Positions 27,655 to 36,747 of a stretch of DNA of 64,000 bases are shown piece by piece. The DNA is from Caulobacter sp. S45 (GTDB lineage: Bacteria; Pseudomonadota; Alphaproteobacteria; Caulobacterales; Caulobacteraceae). The notes under the pieces were generated by a model, which saw only the letters and a list, made by a program, of their open reading frames with translations, made no database searches and was not told the DNA's origin. The stretch is from assembly GCF_009765965.1 (NCBI RefSeq), contig NZ_LMUL01000001.1, positions 169,558 to 233,557 of the forward strand, in the 5' to 3' direction. Numbering within the stretch: position 1 is the first letter of the stretch; each line of letters opens with the position of its first letter. The translations under genes and the position numbers were made by a program.

Positions 27655-27984
27655 TCAGCTGATCCGCGCGTTGTGCTTGGCGCGGTAGATGGCGTGGCTG
27701 ATGTGGTTCTCATGGCGCGCCAGGACACGGCGATCATGGTGGGTCAGGCGGCCGCCGTCGCGGACCCGCATGATGACCTCACGGCGTTGCAGGCGGGCTT
27801 CGCGATGCTCCAGCCGGGCGGTCTCGCGCGGGGTCAGGGCGCCGGTGCGCACGCCCTGGGCGATTCGGCTTTGTTGGACAGCTTCGCGGTGGGTGACGGG
27901 CTGGGCGTTGGCCGCAGCGGTGAAGGCGGGCAGGGCGGTGGCGACCGAGGCGATGGCGGCCAGGCTCAGGATCAGACGGTTCAT
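27655..27984 (-). CDS. Small exported basic protein
   Basis: A 109-residue protein with a signal peptide (MNRLILSLAAIASVATALPAFTAAANA). The mature part is rich in Arg, His and Glu with a heptad-like pattern (ARLEHREARLQRREVIMRV, HDRRVLARHENHISHAIY). No known family is named with confidence. ATG at 27984 is chosen for the signal peptide; no good Shine-Dalgarno precedes any candidate start. It is encoded alone between mutL and rsmD. Confidence 0.65.
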   Translation of the reverse strand: MNRLILSLAAIASVATALPAFTAAANAQPVTHREAVQQSRIAQGVRTGALTPRETARLEHREARLQRREVIMRVRDGGRLTHHDRRVLARHENHISHAIYRAKHNARIS

Positions 27985-28083
27985 CGGAGGAAGTCCCGAA
28001 GGCATCGCGGTCATCAGCGACCGTGCCTTGGGTTTTAGGGAGCGTGTCCTGCACTGTGTCTGAGCGCCGCCGACAGCTAAGGT

Positions 28084-28662
28084 TCAGCTAGATGAAGCCC
28101 CGATGAACCGGAGGAAGCCGACCTGGGCGGCGCCGTAGGTGCGCGTATCCAGCACCTCGTAGCCCGCAAGGGCCAAGGGCGGCTCGTCGGTCGCACGTTC
28201 CAGCATGCACACGGCGCCGGGGTTCAGCCATCCCTGTCCGGCAAGTTCCTGCAGCGCACGCTCGCCCAGCCCCTTGCGATAGGGCGGGTCGAGGAAGGCG
28301 AGATCGAACGGCTCGCCCGCGCTTCCCGGCTTCGGGCCGAGGTCGGTGGCGTCGCGGCGATGGATGCGGGTGGCGCCGAAAAGATCGATGGCCTCGATGT
28401 TGTCGCGGATGGCGCCGCGCGCGGCCTCGTCGGTCTCCACGAATAGGCAGAATACCGCCCCGCGCGAGATCGCCTCCAGGCCCAGGGCGCCGGAACCGGC
28501 GAACAGGTCGATCACCCGCTTGTCCCGCACGCCGGCCGACCAGGGCGCGTGCTCCAGGATATTGAACACCGCCTGGCGCGCGCGATCGGAGGTGGGACGG
28601 GTGGCGTCGCCTTCAGGCGTGCGCAGGATCTTGCCGCGATGGCTGCCGGAGGTGATGCGCAT
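28084..28662 (-). CDS. rsmD: 16S rRNA (guanine-966-N2)-methyltransferase
   Basis: A 192-residue SAM-dependent methyltransferase that modifies G966 of 16S rRNA. It has the RsmD N-terminus MRITSGSHRGKILRTPEGDATRPTSDRARQAVFNIL in pieces typical of the family, the SAM motif VIDLFAGSGALGLEAISRGA and the catalytic DPPY in LAFLDPPYRKG. It lies 12 bp downstream of the rluB-type gene on the same strand, a frequent pairing. Confidence 0.92.
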   Translation of the reverse strand: MRITSGSHRGKILRTPEGDATRPTSDRARQAVFNILEHAPWSAGVRDKRVIDLFAGSGALGLEAISRGAVFCLFVETDEAARGAIRDNIEAIDLFGATRIHRRDATDLGPKPGSAGEPFDLAFLDPPYRKGLGERALQELAGQGWLNPGAVCMLERATDEPPLALAGYEVLDTRTYGAAQVGFLRFIGASSS

Positions 28663-28674
28663 GGAAGTGGGCGA

Positions 28675-29961
28675 TCAGGACTTGGGCGTGCGTGGCTTGG
28701 CGGGACCGTGCCGGGTGGGCGGCCGGGGCTGGCCCGGACGAGCCGAACCGGGACGAGCTGAACCGGGGTTGGTGGGGCCGGGACGAGGCGGGCTGGAGCG
28801 GGCGGGGCCTGGGCGAACCTGACCCGATCGGGTCGGGATCTGGGTGGCTTCGGGCGGATGGGATCGGGCATGGAGCGGTTTCGCCGAGTCCGGTCGCGCC
28901 CGCTCGGGCGGCGCCTCGTCCAGGTTGGTCTGGCCCGCGCGGTCCGCCTTGCGCTTGGGCGGCGCGTGCGGGTTCTTGGGCTTGGACGGCTTGGCCCAGC
29001 CGGGCTTGTAGACCTTCTTTTCCCGCTCGACCTTCACACCGTCCACGACCGGAGGCCCGTTGGGGCGACGGCCTGGAGCGAGGACGGTGGCGGGCGTGCG
29101 CGAGCCGGTGGGCATGTTCTCCGGCGCGATGACGTCGGCCAACTGTTCGCGGATCACCCGCGGCCCGACCTCCTCGACCGCGCCGAGCGGCAGGGTCCCC
29201 AACGCGAACGGACCGTAGGCCAGGCGCACCAGCCGGTTCACCTTCAGGCCCAGCGATTCCAGCACACGACGCACCTCGCGGTTCTTGCCCTCCTTGAGCG
29301 AAACGGTGATCCAGCAGTTGGCCGGCGTTTCGGCGGTGTCGCCGGGACGGCGCTGCACCTTGTCCAGCTTGGCGTCGATGGGGCCGTAGACCACGCCCTC
29401 GACGGTGATCCCGTTCTGCAGCCGGTCGAGCGTCTCCTGGCTGGTGCGGCCGTAGGCGCGGGCGCGATAGGTGCGCACCCAACCGCTCGACGGCAGCTCC
29501 AGCGCCCGCGACAGGCCTCCGTCGTTGGTCAGCAGCAGCAGCCCTTCGGAATTCAGGTCCAGCCGCCCGATGGAGATCACGCGCGGCAGGCCCTCGGGCA
29601 GGGCGTCGAACACCGTGGGACGGCCGTGGGGGTCGGCGTGGCTCGTCACCAGGCCGACCGGCTTGTGGAAGCGCCAGATTCGCGTGGGCTCGGCGGCGGC
29701 GACCCGGGCGCCGTCGACGGTCAGCACGTCGCCGGGTCCGATCTTGACGGCCGGCGTGTCGAGCCGCTGGCCGTTCAGCTTCACGCGGCCCTCGGCGATG
29801 TAGCGCTCGACCTCGCGGCGCGACGCGACGCCGGCGCGGGCCAGCGCCTTGGCCACGCGCTCGCCGGCGCCTGGAATTTCACCCTCCGTGTTTTCAGCGC
29901 GAGGGGTTTCGGCTTGACCTCGGCGCGCGGGCGCCTTGGGTTCTTTTACGTGATCGACCAT
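28675..29961 (-). CDS. rluB: 23S rRNA pseudouridine synthase, RluB type, with long tail
   Basis: A 428-residue RsuA/RluB/E/F-family pseudouridine synthase. The ATG at 29961 is chosen. An N-terminal S4 domain (ERVAKALARAGVASRREVERYIAEGRVKLNG region) is followed by the catalytic domain with RLDLNSEGLLLLTNDG and EGKNREVRRVLESLGL. After about residue 290 the sequence becomes a basic, proline-rich, low-complexity tail of ~110 residues with repeated RPG/ARP units. E. coli RluB is shorter but also ends in a disordered basic tail. It faces tadA with 6 bp between the two starts. Confidence 0.85.
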   Translation of the reverse strand: MVDHVKEPKAPARRGQAETPRAENTEGEIPGAGERVAKALARAGVASRREVERYIAEGRVKLNGQRLDTPAVKIGPGDVLTVDGARVAAAEPTRIWRFHKPVGLVTSHADPHGRPTVFDALPEGLPRVISIGRLDLNSEGLLLLTNDGGLSRALELPSSGWVRTYRARAYGRTSQETLDRLQNGITVEGVVYGPIDAKLDKVQRRPGDTAETPANCWITVSLKEGKNREVRRVLESLGLKVNRLVRLAYGPFALGTLPLGAVEEVGPRVIREQLADVIAPENMPTGSRTPATVLAPGRRPNGPPVVDGVKVEREKKVYKPGWAKPSKPKNPHAPPKRKADRAGQTNLDEAPPERARPDSAKPLHARSHPPEATQIPTRSGQVRPGPARSSPPRPGPTNPGSARPGSARPGQPRPPTRHGPAKPRTPKS

Positions 29962-29967
29962 GACCTG

Positions 29968-30423
29968 ATGAACATGCGCATCGCGCTCGACCTCGCGCAA
30001 GCCGCAGCCCTCGCCGGCGAGGCGCCGATCGGCGCCGTGGTGGTCGATCCTGCATCCGGGAACGTGATCGCTGCCGTCCACAACGCCCCCATCGCGCTGC
30101 ACGATCCCACCGCCCACGCCGAGATTCGCGCTCTACGCGTCGCGGGTGAGGCGGTGGGCAACTACCGGCTGACGGGGCTGTGGCTGTATGTGACGCTGGA
30201 ACCCTGCGCCATGTGCGCGGGCGCGATCAGCCACGCACGGATCGGCCGGCTGATCTACGGCGCCGACGATCCCAAGGGCGGCGCGGTTACGAACGGCCCA
30301 CGCTTCTTCGAGCAGCCCACCTGCCACTGGCGGCCCGAGGTGACGGCGGGGGTGCTGGGGACGGAGAGCGCGGAGTTGCTGCGGGGCTTCTTCAGGGCGC
30401 GGCGGACGTCGGGGCCACGCTAG
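29968..30423 (+). CDS. tadA: tRNA-specific adenosine deaminase
   Basis: A 151-residue cytidine-deaminase-fold enzyme that makes inosine at position 34 of tRNA-Arg. Zinc and catalytic motifs are HAEIRAL and PCAMCAGAI. GADDPKGGAVTNGPRFFEQ follows. ATG at 29968 is chosen; a GTG at 29950 and an ATG at 29974 are alternatives. It starts 6 bp from the divergent rluB-type gene, so the promoters must overlap the coding starts or lie inside the neighbour. Confidence 0.9.
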   Translation: MNMRIALDLAQAAALAGEAPIGAVVVDPASGNVIAAVHNAPIALHDPTAHAEIRALRVAGEAVGNYRLTGLWLYVTLEPCAMCAGAISHARIGRLIYGADDPKGGAVTNGPRFFEQPTCHWRPEVTAGVLGTESAELLRGFFRARRTSGPR

Positions 30424-30500
30424 GCGTTGTCGCCGAACCTTTGCGGAAAAGGCTTTCCACGGCTCAGCCTGACGCTTTAGGTTGCAATGGGGGGCGGTGC

Positions 30501-31163
30501 ATGCGCGCGGGCTATGCGACCAGGTTGATGAACGGCAGTCTGCAGGACGCCTTCGCCAAGGTGCGCGCGGACTCCCGCCTGCAATTCGTCTTTCCCAGCG
30601 TGACGCCGCCGCCCAAGCCGCCGCATTGGCTGGTGGCGCTGTCCCAAGGGCTGATGGTGGTGTTCAAGCTCATCGGATCGCTGTGGCCGGTGCTGAAGGT
30701 CGTGATCTGGCTGGTGATCGTCACGGCCTTGATCACCGGCGTGGTCTATCTGGCGCTTTTCGCCTGGAGGTGTCGTCGGCGGTCGTCCCGCGCCCCGAAG
30801 AAGACCGTCGCGATGGCGCTCGAAGCCTGGCGGCCGAGCGAGGGCCAGGCGCGGGCGCTGCTGGCGGAGGCGGATGCGATGGCGGCTGCCGGGCGGTTCG
30901 AGGAGGCCGCCCACCTGCTGTTGCTGCGCAGCGTGGAGGATATCCAGAACCGACGACCCGCCGCTGTGCGTCCCTCGCTGACCAGTCGCGACATCGCCAA
31001 CCTGGATGCGCTTCCGGCTGCGGCCCGGGACGCCTTCTCGACCATCGCGGCGGTGGTGGAGGCGAGCTGGTTCGGCGGCCGGTCGGTCGACGCCGATGGT
31101 TTCATCAGATGCCGGCGCGTCTACGAGGCCTTCGCCCTTCCCGAGGCCTGGGTCCGGGCGTGA
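30501..31163 (+). CDS. DUF4129-type membrane protein
   Basis: A 220-residue protein that opens the six-gene MoxR operon. A membrane helix pair lies at residues ~45-95 (LMVVFKLIGSLWPVLKVVIWLVIVTAL in part). A C-terminal DUF4129-like cytoplasmic domain follows (ALLAEADAMAAAGRFEEAAHLLLLRSVEDIQNR; SLTSRDI). Its stop overlaps the next start (GTGA). The role is unknown; such genes accompany MoxR/DUF58 pairs. Confidence 0.75.
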   Translation: MRAGYATRLMNGSLQDAFAKVRADSRLQFVFPSVTPPPKPPHWLVALSQGLMVVFKLIGSLWPVLKVVIWLVIVTALITGVVYLALFAWRCRRRSSRAPKKTVAMALEAWRPSEGQARALLAEADAMAAAGRFEEAAHLLLLRSVEDIQNRRPAAVRPSLTSRDIANLDALPAAARDAFSTIAAVVEASWFGGRSVDADGFIRCRRVYEAFALPEAWVRA

Positions 31164-32524
31164 GCACGATCGTCGCCGGCCCGAAGATGACGCCCCCGGT
31201 CAAGGAGGCCGGCGCCTTTTCGTCCGCCGTCGCACTATGGCTGATCGGCGCCGCGCTGGTGTCGGGGGCGATGTTCGTGATCCTGCTCGCCTTCGGGCCT
31301 CAGCTTCGCGGAAATCCCGGCGGCGCGAACGCCCTGTCCCGCTCGGCGGTGGGCTACGCCGCGCTGGTCCAGATGCTGCGGGCTGACAGGGTCCCCGTCA
31401 GCCTGAACAGCAATCCGGTGCTGGCGGGAGCGGCGCCCTCCGCGGTGCTGCTGATCATGCCCGAGTTCGGACAGGCGCAAACACCCCTGCCGGCTTCGAC
31501 CCGCACCTACTTGACCGTCGTCGTCCCGCCCAAGTGGGTCACCGCGTCCAACCTGGGGCACAAAGGCTGGGTGACCAAGCTGGCGGCCTACGACCCAGGT
31601 CTCTTGACCCAAGGCCTCCTGAGCCCGCTGACCAAGGCGAGCTGGTTCAAGCCTGCCGCGCCAAAATCGCCTCCGGGCAAGCCGACGCGGGGCAAACTAT
31701 TTCCGGGTAAGCCGGCGCTTGGGGCGGACAGCTTCATCACACGGCGCAACGGCGTCACGCGCCCGATCCTGTACAGTCAGAACGGCTTCTTCGCGCCGCC
31801 GGACGAAATCCAGCTCGCCGCGATCGACCGGTTCCAGACATTCTCCGCCTTGCCCGCCGGTTGGGAAGCTGTATTGGCCGACGAGCAGGGCCGCACGGTC
31901 ATGGCTCTGGATCGACAACGACGGCTACTGGTGCTGTCCGATCCCGACATGCTGAACACCCAGGGCCTGGCGACCGCGCAGGGGGCCCTTGCCGCCGGCA
32001 CGCTGATCGAAGACCTGCAGTTCGGCGACCATCCGGTGGTGTTCGACCTGACCCTGTCGGGGGTTGGCGGCCGGTCGGACAAATACGATGCGCTCAAGCT
32101 GATGCTGACCCCGCCCTTTCTCTCCGCCACCCTATGTGGGGTGGCGGCCGCCCTGTTGATGGGCCTGCACGCCACGATCCGGTTCGGTCCCCAGCGCCGC
32201 GAGGGACGCAGCTTCGCCCTGGGCAAGCGGGCGCTGGCGGACAACTCCGCCGCCCTGATCCACATGGCCAAGCGCGAAGCGTCCATGGGGCCTGGCTACG
32301 TCGCGCTGACCCGCGACCTGGCGCTGGAGGGTGTCAACGCAACCCGAACCGACGACACGGCGGCGATCCACGCTCAACTCGGGCGTATCGCCAGCGCCCG
32401 GCGGGTCGATACGAAGTTCGAGGACCTGGAGCGCGAGGCCGGCCGCGCCAGGGATGGTCCGAGCCTGCTGGCGGCCGCCCAGGCCCTGTATCATTGGCGA
32501 TTGGAGATCACGCGTGGACGTTGA
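31160..32524 (+). CDS. DUF4350-type membrane protein
   Basis: A 454-residue protein with membrane helices near residues 20-45 and 315-335. Between them lies a soluble domain like DUF4350 (SRSAVGYAALVQMLRADRVPVSL; QTFSALPAGWEAVLADEQGRTVMAL). GTG at 31160 overlaps the preceding stop. An ATG at 31187 is an alternative. The C-terminal region after the second helix carries charged helices. It overlaps the MoxR gene by 11 bp. Function is unknown, probably envelope-related with the partners in this operon. Confidence 0.75.
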   Translation: MSTIVAGPKMTPPVKEAGAFSSAVALWLIGAALVSGAMFVILLAFGPQLRGNPGGANALSRSAVGYAALVQMLRADRVPVSLNSNPVLAGAAPSAVLLIMPEFGQAQTPLPASTRTYLTVVVPPKWVTASNLGHKGWVTKLAAYDPGLLTQGLLSPLTKASWFKPAAPKSPPGKPTRGKLFPGKPALGADSFITRRNGVTRPILYSQNGFFAPPDEIQLAAIDRFQTFSALPAGWEAVLADEQGRTVMALDRQRRLLVLSDPDMLNTQGLATAQGALAAGTLIEDLQFGDHPVVFDLTLSGVGGRSDKYDALKLMLTPPFLSATLCGVAAALLMGLHATIRFGPQRREGRSFALGKRALADNSAALIHMAKREASMGPGYVALTRDLALEGVNATRTDDTAAIHAQLGRIASARRVDTKFEDLEREAGRARDGPSLLAAAQALYHWRLEITRGR

Positions 32525-33470
32525 TGGAGTCAAAGCCCTAGCCGAGCGCGTTCGCGCCGAGGTGTCCAAGGCCGTGGTTGGCCAGACCGCGACGGTGGAC
32601 CTGCTGCTGACCACCCTGTTCGCGGGCGGCCATATTCTGCTCGAAGGACCGCCGGGCGTGGCCAAGACCCTGATCGCCCAGACCTTCGCCCGAACTCTGG
32701 GCATGGCCTATGGGCGAATCCAGTTTACCCCGGACCTGATGCCCGGCGATATCGTTGGCGTGAACCTGTTCAACTTCCAGACCAGCCAGTTCACCGTGCG
32801 CAAGGGGCCGGTGTTCTGCGACCTGCTGCTCGCCGACGAGATCAACCGCACGCCGCCGAAGACCCAGGCGGCCCTGCTCGAGGCCATGCAGGAGCGACAA
32901 GTCACCTTGGACGGTCAGCGCCATCCCCTCAGCCCGCGCTTCACCGTGGTGGCGACCCAGAACCCCATCGAACAGCAGGGCGTCTATCCCCTGCCGGAGG
33001 CCCAGCTCGACCGTTTCCTGTTCAAGCATGTCCTGGCCTATCCGAGCGTTGAGGAAGAGCGCGCCATCGTCGCGGCTCACGGCGCGGGCGTGGGCCAACC
33101 CAGCCCCGAGGCGCTGGGCGTGACCGCGGTGCTGGACGCCGCCGCCATCGCCGAGGCGGTCGAGGCGGTCGCCCGGGTGCGGCTGACCGAGGCGGTGATC
33201 GGCTATGTCGTCGCCCTGGTGCGGGCCACGCGCGAGAGCATGGACCTACAGAGCGGCGCATCGCCGCGCGCAGCCGCCATGCTGGCCGCCGCCGCCCGCG
33301 CCCGCGCGGCGCTGGAGGGGCGCGACTATGTGATCCCCGACGACGTCAAGGCGCTCGCGCCGGCGGCGTTGCGTCACCGGGTGATCCTGTCCGCGTCCGC
33401 CGAGATCGAGGGGCGCCACGCGGACGGCCTGATCGCGGGTTTGATCGATCAGGTGGAAGCGCCTCGGTGA
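32514..33470 (+). CDS. MoxR-family AAA+ ATPase
   Basis: A 318-residue AAA+ ATPase. Walker A is LEGPPGVAKT, Walker B is LLADEINRTPPKTQAALLEAM, sensor 1 is VVATQNPIEQQG, and sensor 2 lies near PEAQLDRFLF. GTG at 32514 is chosen. MoxR ATPases act as chaperones for partner complexes, usually with a DUF58 and VWA protein. Here the DUF58 gene follows directly, and the surrounding membrane proteins are likely clients. Confidence 0.92.
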   Translation: MDVDGVKALAERVRAEVSKAVVGQTATVDLLLTTLFAGGHILLEGPPGVAKTLIAQTFARTLGMAYGRIQFTPDLMPGDIVGVNLFNFQTSQFTVRKGPVFCDLLLADEINRTPPKTQAALLEAMQERQVTLDGQRHPLSPRFTVVATQNPIEQQGVYPLPEAQLDRFLFKHVLAYPSVEEERAIVAAHGAGVGQPSPEALGVTAVLDAAAIAEAVEAVARVRLTEAVIGYVVALVRATRESMDLQSGASPRAAAMLAAAARARAALEGRDYVIPDDVKALAPAALRHRVILSASAEIEGRHADGLIAGLIDQVEAPR

Positions 33471-33504
33471 GCCTGGCCGCCCGCACCGTGGCGAGGCCGA
33501 CGCG

Positions 33505-34812
33505 ATGATCCAGCCGACGCGTCGCGTCGTCGTCATGGTCGCGGCGGGCGCCCCTGTGTGCCTGGTCGTCGGGCTTTTCGCGCCGGTGCTTTGGGCAGTG
33601 GGCCTCGTGTGGATCGCGGCCGGGGTCGCCCTCATGCTGCTCGACGGGATGCTGGCGGCGGCCCCGAGAGATTTGGACCTGGACCTCCAGGCGCCCGCGA
33701 CCCTATCGGTGAACGCCACCGGCGAGGCGCGGCTGGAGCTGGGTTTTCGCCGCCGCACGCCGCATGCCGTCGATGTGTCGTTGGAGACTGGCCCGGAGCT
33801 GGAAGCGCGTCCTGCCTACGCACATCTCATGCCCCGTTCGGAAGGTTCGATCCGTTTCACGCTTCACCCCGCACGTCGGGGCGAACGGCGGTTGGATCGG
33901 GCCTGGGTGCGGTGGACGGGCCCAATGGGTCTCGCACGGCGACAGGCCGTCCGCACTCTGGACCGGCGTATCGCCGTCACCCCCGATATCGAGGGTGTGA
34001 AGAGCGAAGCCGTGCGCCTGTTCTCCCGCGACGCCATCCACGGCCTGAAGACCCAGCTCGAAGCCGGGGAGGGGGCGGAGTTCCACGCCCTGCGGCAGTT
34101 CCAGTCCGGCATGGACGTGCGCACCATCGACTGGAAGCAATCCGCTCGCCATGTCGAGCTGCTCGCCCGTGAGCACCGTGCGGAGCGCAACCATCCCATC
34201 GTGCTGGCGCTGGACTGCGGGCGTTCCATGTCCGAACCGATCGCCGGGATGGCGAGGCTGGACTGGGCTTTGAACGCGGCCCTGCTGTTGGCCTATGTCG
34301 GCCTGAAGATGGGCGACCGGGTCGGGCTGTACGCCTTCGACGCCAAGCTGCGCACCGCAAGCGGGCTGGTGACGGGCGCCCGGTCCTTCGGGGCGCTGCA
34401 GAAGCTTGCGGCCGAGATCGACCATCGGCCCGAGGAGACCAACTATACGCTGGGCCTGTTCACCCTGGCGGAGCGGCTCGAACGCCGCTCGCTGGTGGTG
34501 GTGTTCACCGAATTCACCGACGCGGTGTCCGCCGAGCTGATGATCGAGGCCGTGCAGCGGCTGTTGGCCCGCCACCTGGTCCTGTTCGTGGTCTTGCGGG
34601 ACGAGGAGATGCAGGCGCTTCGCCGCGCGGAGCCGAAGACGTCCGAGGACGTCACCCGTGCGGTGATCGCCGCCGCCCTGCTGCGCGAGCGACAGACGGT
34701 GGTGGCGCGCCTGCGCCAGCTCGGGGTTGAGATCGTCGACGCCCCGGCCGATCGCATCCGCGCCGAAGTGCTGAACCGATATCTGGACCTGAAGCGCAGG
34801 AACCGCCTGTGA
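33505..34812 (+). CDS. DUF58-domain protein with VWA-like fold
   Basis: A 435-residue protein. Two N-terminal membrane helices (residues ~8-50) precede a beta-rich region. The DUF58 core EFHALRQFQSGMDVRTIDWKQ lies at about residues 190-210, and a VWA-like MIDAS segment LALDCGRSMSEP at ~235. It is the usual partner of the MoxR ATPase just upstream. No lesion is seen. Confidence 0.88.
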   Translation: MIQPTRRVVVMVAAGAPVCLVVGLFAPVLWAVGLVWIAAGVALMLLDGMLAAAPRDLDLDLQAPATLSVNATGEARLELGFRRRTPHAVDVSLETGPELEARPAYAHLMPRSEGSIRFTLHPARRGERRLDRAWVRWTGPMGLARRQAVRTLDRRIAVTPDIEGVKSEAVRLFSRDAIHGLKTQLEAGEGAEFHALRQFQSGMDVRTIDWKQSARHVELLAREHRAERNHPIVLALDCGRSMSEPIAGMARLDWALNAALLLAYVGLKMGDRVGLYAFDAKLRTASGLVTGARSFGALQKLAAEIDHRPEETNYTLGLFTLAERLERRSLVVVFTEFTDAVSAELMIEAVQRLLARHLVLFVVLRDEEMQALRRAEPKTSEDVTRAVIAAALLRERQTVVARLRQLGVEIVDAPADRIRAEVLNRYLDLKRRNRL

Positions 34813-34822
34813 GCGCGCCGCG

Positions 34823-35827
34823 ATGAGAGACACCCTGCGAAGCCAGCGGTTCCGCCAGGCGCGGGAGGATCAGTGGCGCACCCTGGACCGGTTGCTCGAC
34901 CGGGCGGAGCGGGGATCGGTTTCGAACCTTACGGACGCCCAGCTGTTGTCCATTCCGGTCCTGTATCGGGCGACGTTGTCCTCGCTTTCGGTGGCGCGGG
35001 CGACATCGCTGGACCGGAACCTGACGGCCTATCTGGAGGCCCTGTGCACCCGGGCGTACTTCTTCGTCTATGGCCCGCGGACCACGCTGCTCGAACGAAT
35101 CGGGGGCTTCTTCGTGACCGACTGGCCGCGAACGGCGCAAAGGCTCTGGCGCGAGACCCTGATCTCGTTCGCCTTGATGCTGATGGGCGCAGCGATCGCC
35201 TATGTCCTGACGCTGCACGATCCGGGCTGGTATTCGGCCTTCATTCCCGCCAACCTCGCCGGGGGGCGTACGCCTGAGGCCACGACGGCGGCGTTGAGGG
35301 TTGTGCTCTACAGCCAGGATAACAAGGGATGGCTGGCGCCGTTCGCCGCCTTCCTGTTCACCCACAACGCCCAGATCGCCATCCTGGCGTTTGCGCTGGG
35401 CTTCGCCTTCTGCCTGCCCACAGGCGTGCTGATGACGACCAACGGGTGCGCCCTTGGCGCAATCTTCGCGCTGTATGTAAGCCATGGCCTGGGGTTCCAG
35501 ATGGGCGGTTGGCTGCTGATCCATGGCGTGACCGAGTTGTGGGCGGTGACGCTTTCGGGGGCCGCGGGTTTCCGTATCGGCTGGCGGTTCGCTTTCCCAG
35601 GCGAGGCGCAACGGCTGACGGCGGTGGCCGAAGCGGGACGGGAGGGCGCCATGTTGATGTTCGGCGTGATCGTCATGCTCTCGATCGCGGGCCTTCTGGA
35701 AGGTCTCGGGCGTCAGCTCATCACGTCCGACTGGGCGCGCTACGCTATCGCGGGGTTCAGCGCGGTGGCTTGGGGCGTCTACCTCTATGCGCCGCGTCCC
35801 GGCGCGCGGCGGGAGGGCGCGCAGTGA
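34823..35827 (+). CDS. SpoIIM-family membrane protein
   Basis: A 334-residue protein similar to stage II sporulation protein M. A cytoplasmic N-terminus (~100 residues) is followed by a bundle of five or six helices, including LAFALGFAFCLPTGVLMTTNGCALGAIFALY and HGVTELWAVTLSGAAGFRIGW in pieces. The organism is not expected to sporulate; SpoIIM-family proteins in Gram-negatives usually lie in MoxR/DUF58 operons as here. Its stop overlaps the RDD gene start (GTGA). Confidence 0.82.
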   Translation: MRDTLRSQRFRQAREDQWRTLDRLLDRAERGSVSNLTDAQLLSIPVLYRATLSSLSVARATSLDRNLTAYLEALCTRAYFFVYGPRTTLLERIGGFFVTDWPRTAQRLWRETLISFALMLMGAAIAYVLTLHDPGWYSAFIPANLAGGRTPEATTAALRVVLYSQDNKGWLAPFAAFLFTHNAQIAILAFALGFAFCLPTGVLMTTNGCALGAIFALYVSHGLGFQMGGWLLIHGVTELWAVTLSGAAGFRIGWRFAFPGEAQRLTAVAEAGREGAMLMFGVIVMLSIAGLLEGLGRQLITSDWARYAIAGFSAVAWGVYLYAPRPGARREGAQ

Positions 35828-36705
35828 CGGACACCTATGTTCCGCCGTCCCCGCTGGATACGCACCGCATTCGTGAGCTGGTGACGCCCGAAGGGGTGGA
35901 CCTGCAGCTCCGCCTGGCCGACGCGGGCGAGCGGGCCGGCGCCTTCCTCATCGATGCGGCGGTCATCGTGGGTGTTCTCATCGGGGCGACCATTGCGCTG
36001 GCCTTGATCGCCGTGGTGGTGCGGGCGCCGTTCATGCCCCAGGCGATGGTGGTGGTCTGGCTGCTGGGCTTCTTCCTGCTGAGGAATTTCTACTTCATCG
36101 GTTTCGAGCTGAGCGGGCGGGCCGCGACCCCAGGTAAGCGCATGATCGGGCTGAGGGTCGCATCGCGCAACGGCGGCCCGCTGACCGCCGACGCCATCTT
36201 CGCCCGCAACGCCCTGCGTGAGATCGAGGTCTATCTCCCCATGAGTTTCATCCTAGCCAATGCAGGCGGTCTGGGCGGCTGGATGGTCACGGCGGGCCTG
36301 GTGTGGAGCGGTGTGTTCGCCCTGTTCCCCCTGTTCAATCGCGACCGGCTCCGGGCTGGGGACCTGGCGGCCGGCACCTGGGTTGTGCGTGCGCCCAAGC
36401 GACGCTTGGGGATCGAGCTCGCCCGGCGTGCGGAAGCGGAGGCGCCCTTTGCGTTCACGGCGGCTCAGATCGGCGCCTATGGAGAGGCCGAGCTGCAGGT
36501 GCTGGAGGACGTGCTGCGCTCCAACAACAGCCGGGTCGTCGCCGATGTCGCGATGCGCATCCGTCGCAAGATCGAATGGACGTCCACGCCGGGCGAGCGC
36601 GACGGCGCGTTCCTGGACGCCTACTACGCCGCCCTGCGTGGCCGGCTGGAGACCGGGATGCTGTTCGGTCGGCGGCGTCGCGACAAGCACGACCGTCCGG
36701 TCTGA
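35824..36705 (+). CDS. RDD-family membrane protein
   Basis: A 293-residue protein. GTG at 35824 overlaps the previous stop. The RDD domain covers residues ~30-180: RLADAGERAGAFLIDAAVI with the acidic and arginine residues, then ELSGRAATPGKRMIGLRV. A cytoplasmic C-terminal segment of ~100 residues follows (QIGAYGEAELQVLEDVLR). It is the last gene of the six-gene operon. Confidence 0.85.
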   Translation: MTDTYVPPSPLDTHRIRELVTPEGVDLQLRLADAGERAGAFLIDAAVIVGVLIGATIALALIAVVVRAPFMPQAMVVVWLLGFFLLRNFYFIGFELSGRAATPGKRMIGLRVASRNGGPLTADAIFARNALREIEVYLPMSFILANAGGLGGWMVTAGLVWSGVFALFPLFNRDRLRAGDLAAGTWVVRAPKRRLGIELARRAEAEAPFAFTAAQIGAYGEAELQVLEDVLRSNNSRVVADVAMRIRRKIEWTSTPGERDGAFLDAYYAALRGRLETGMLFGRRRRDKHDRPV

Positions 36706-36747
36706 GGCGGCGTTTCCAGAGCCGGTGGTGGCGGCCTCACATCTTTT

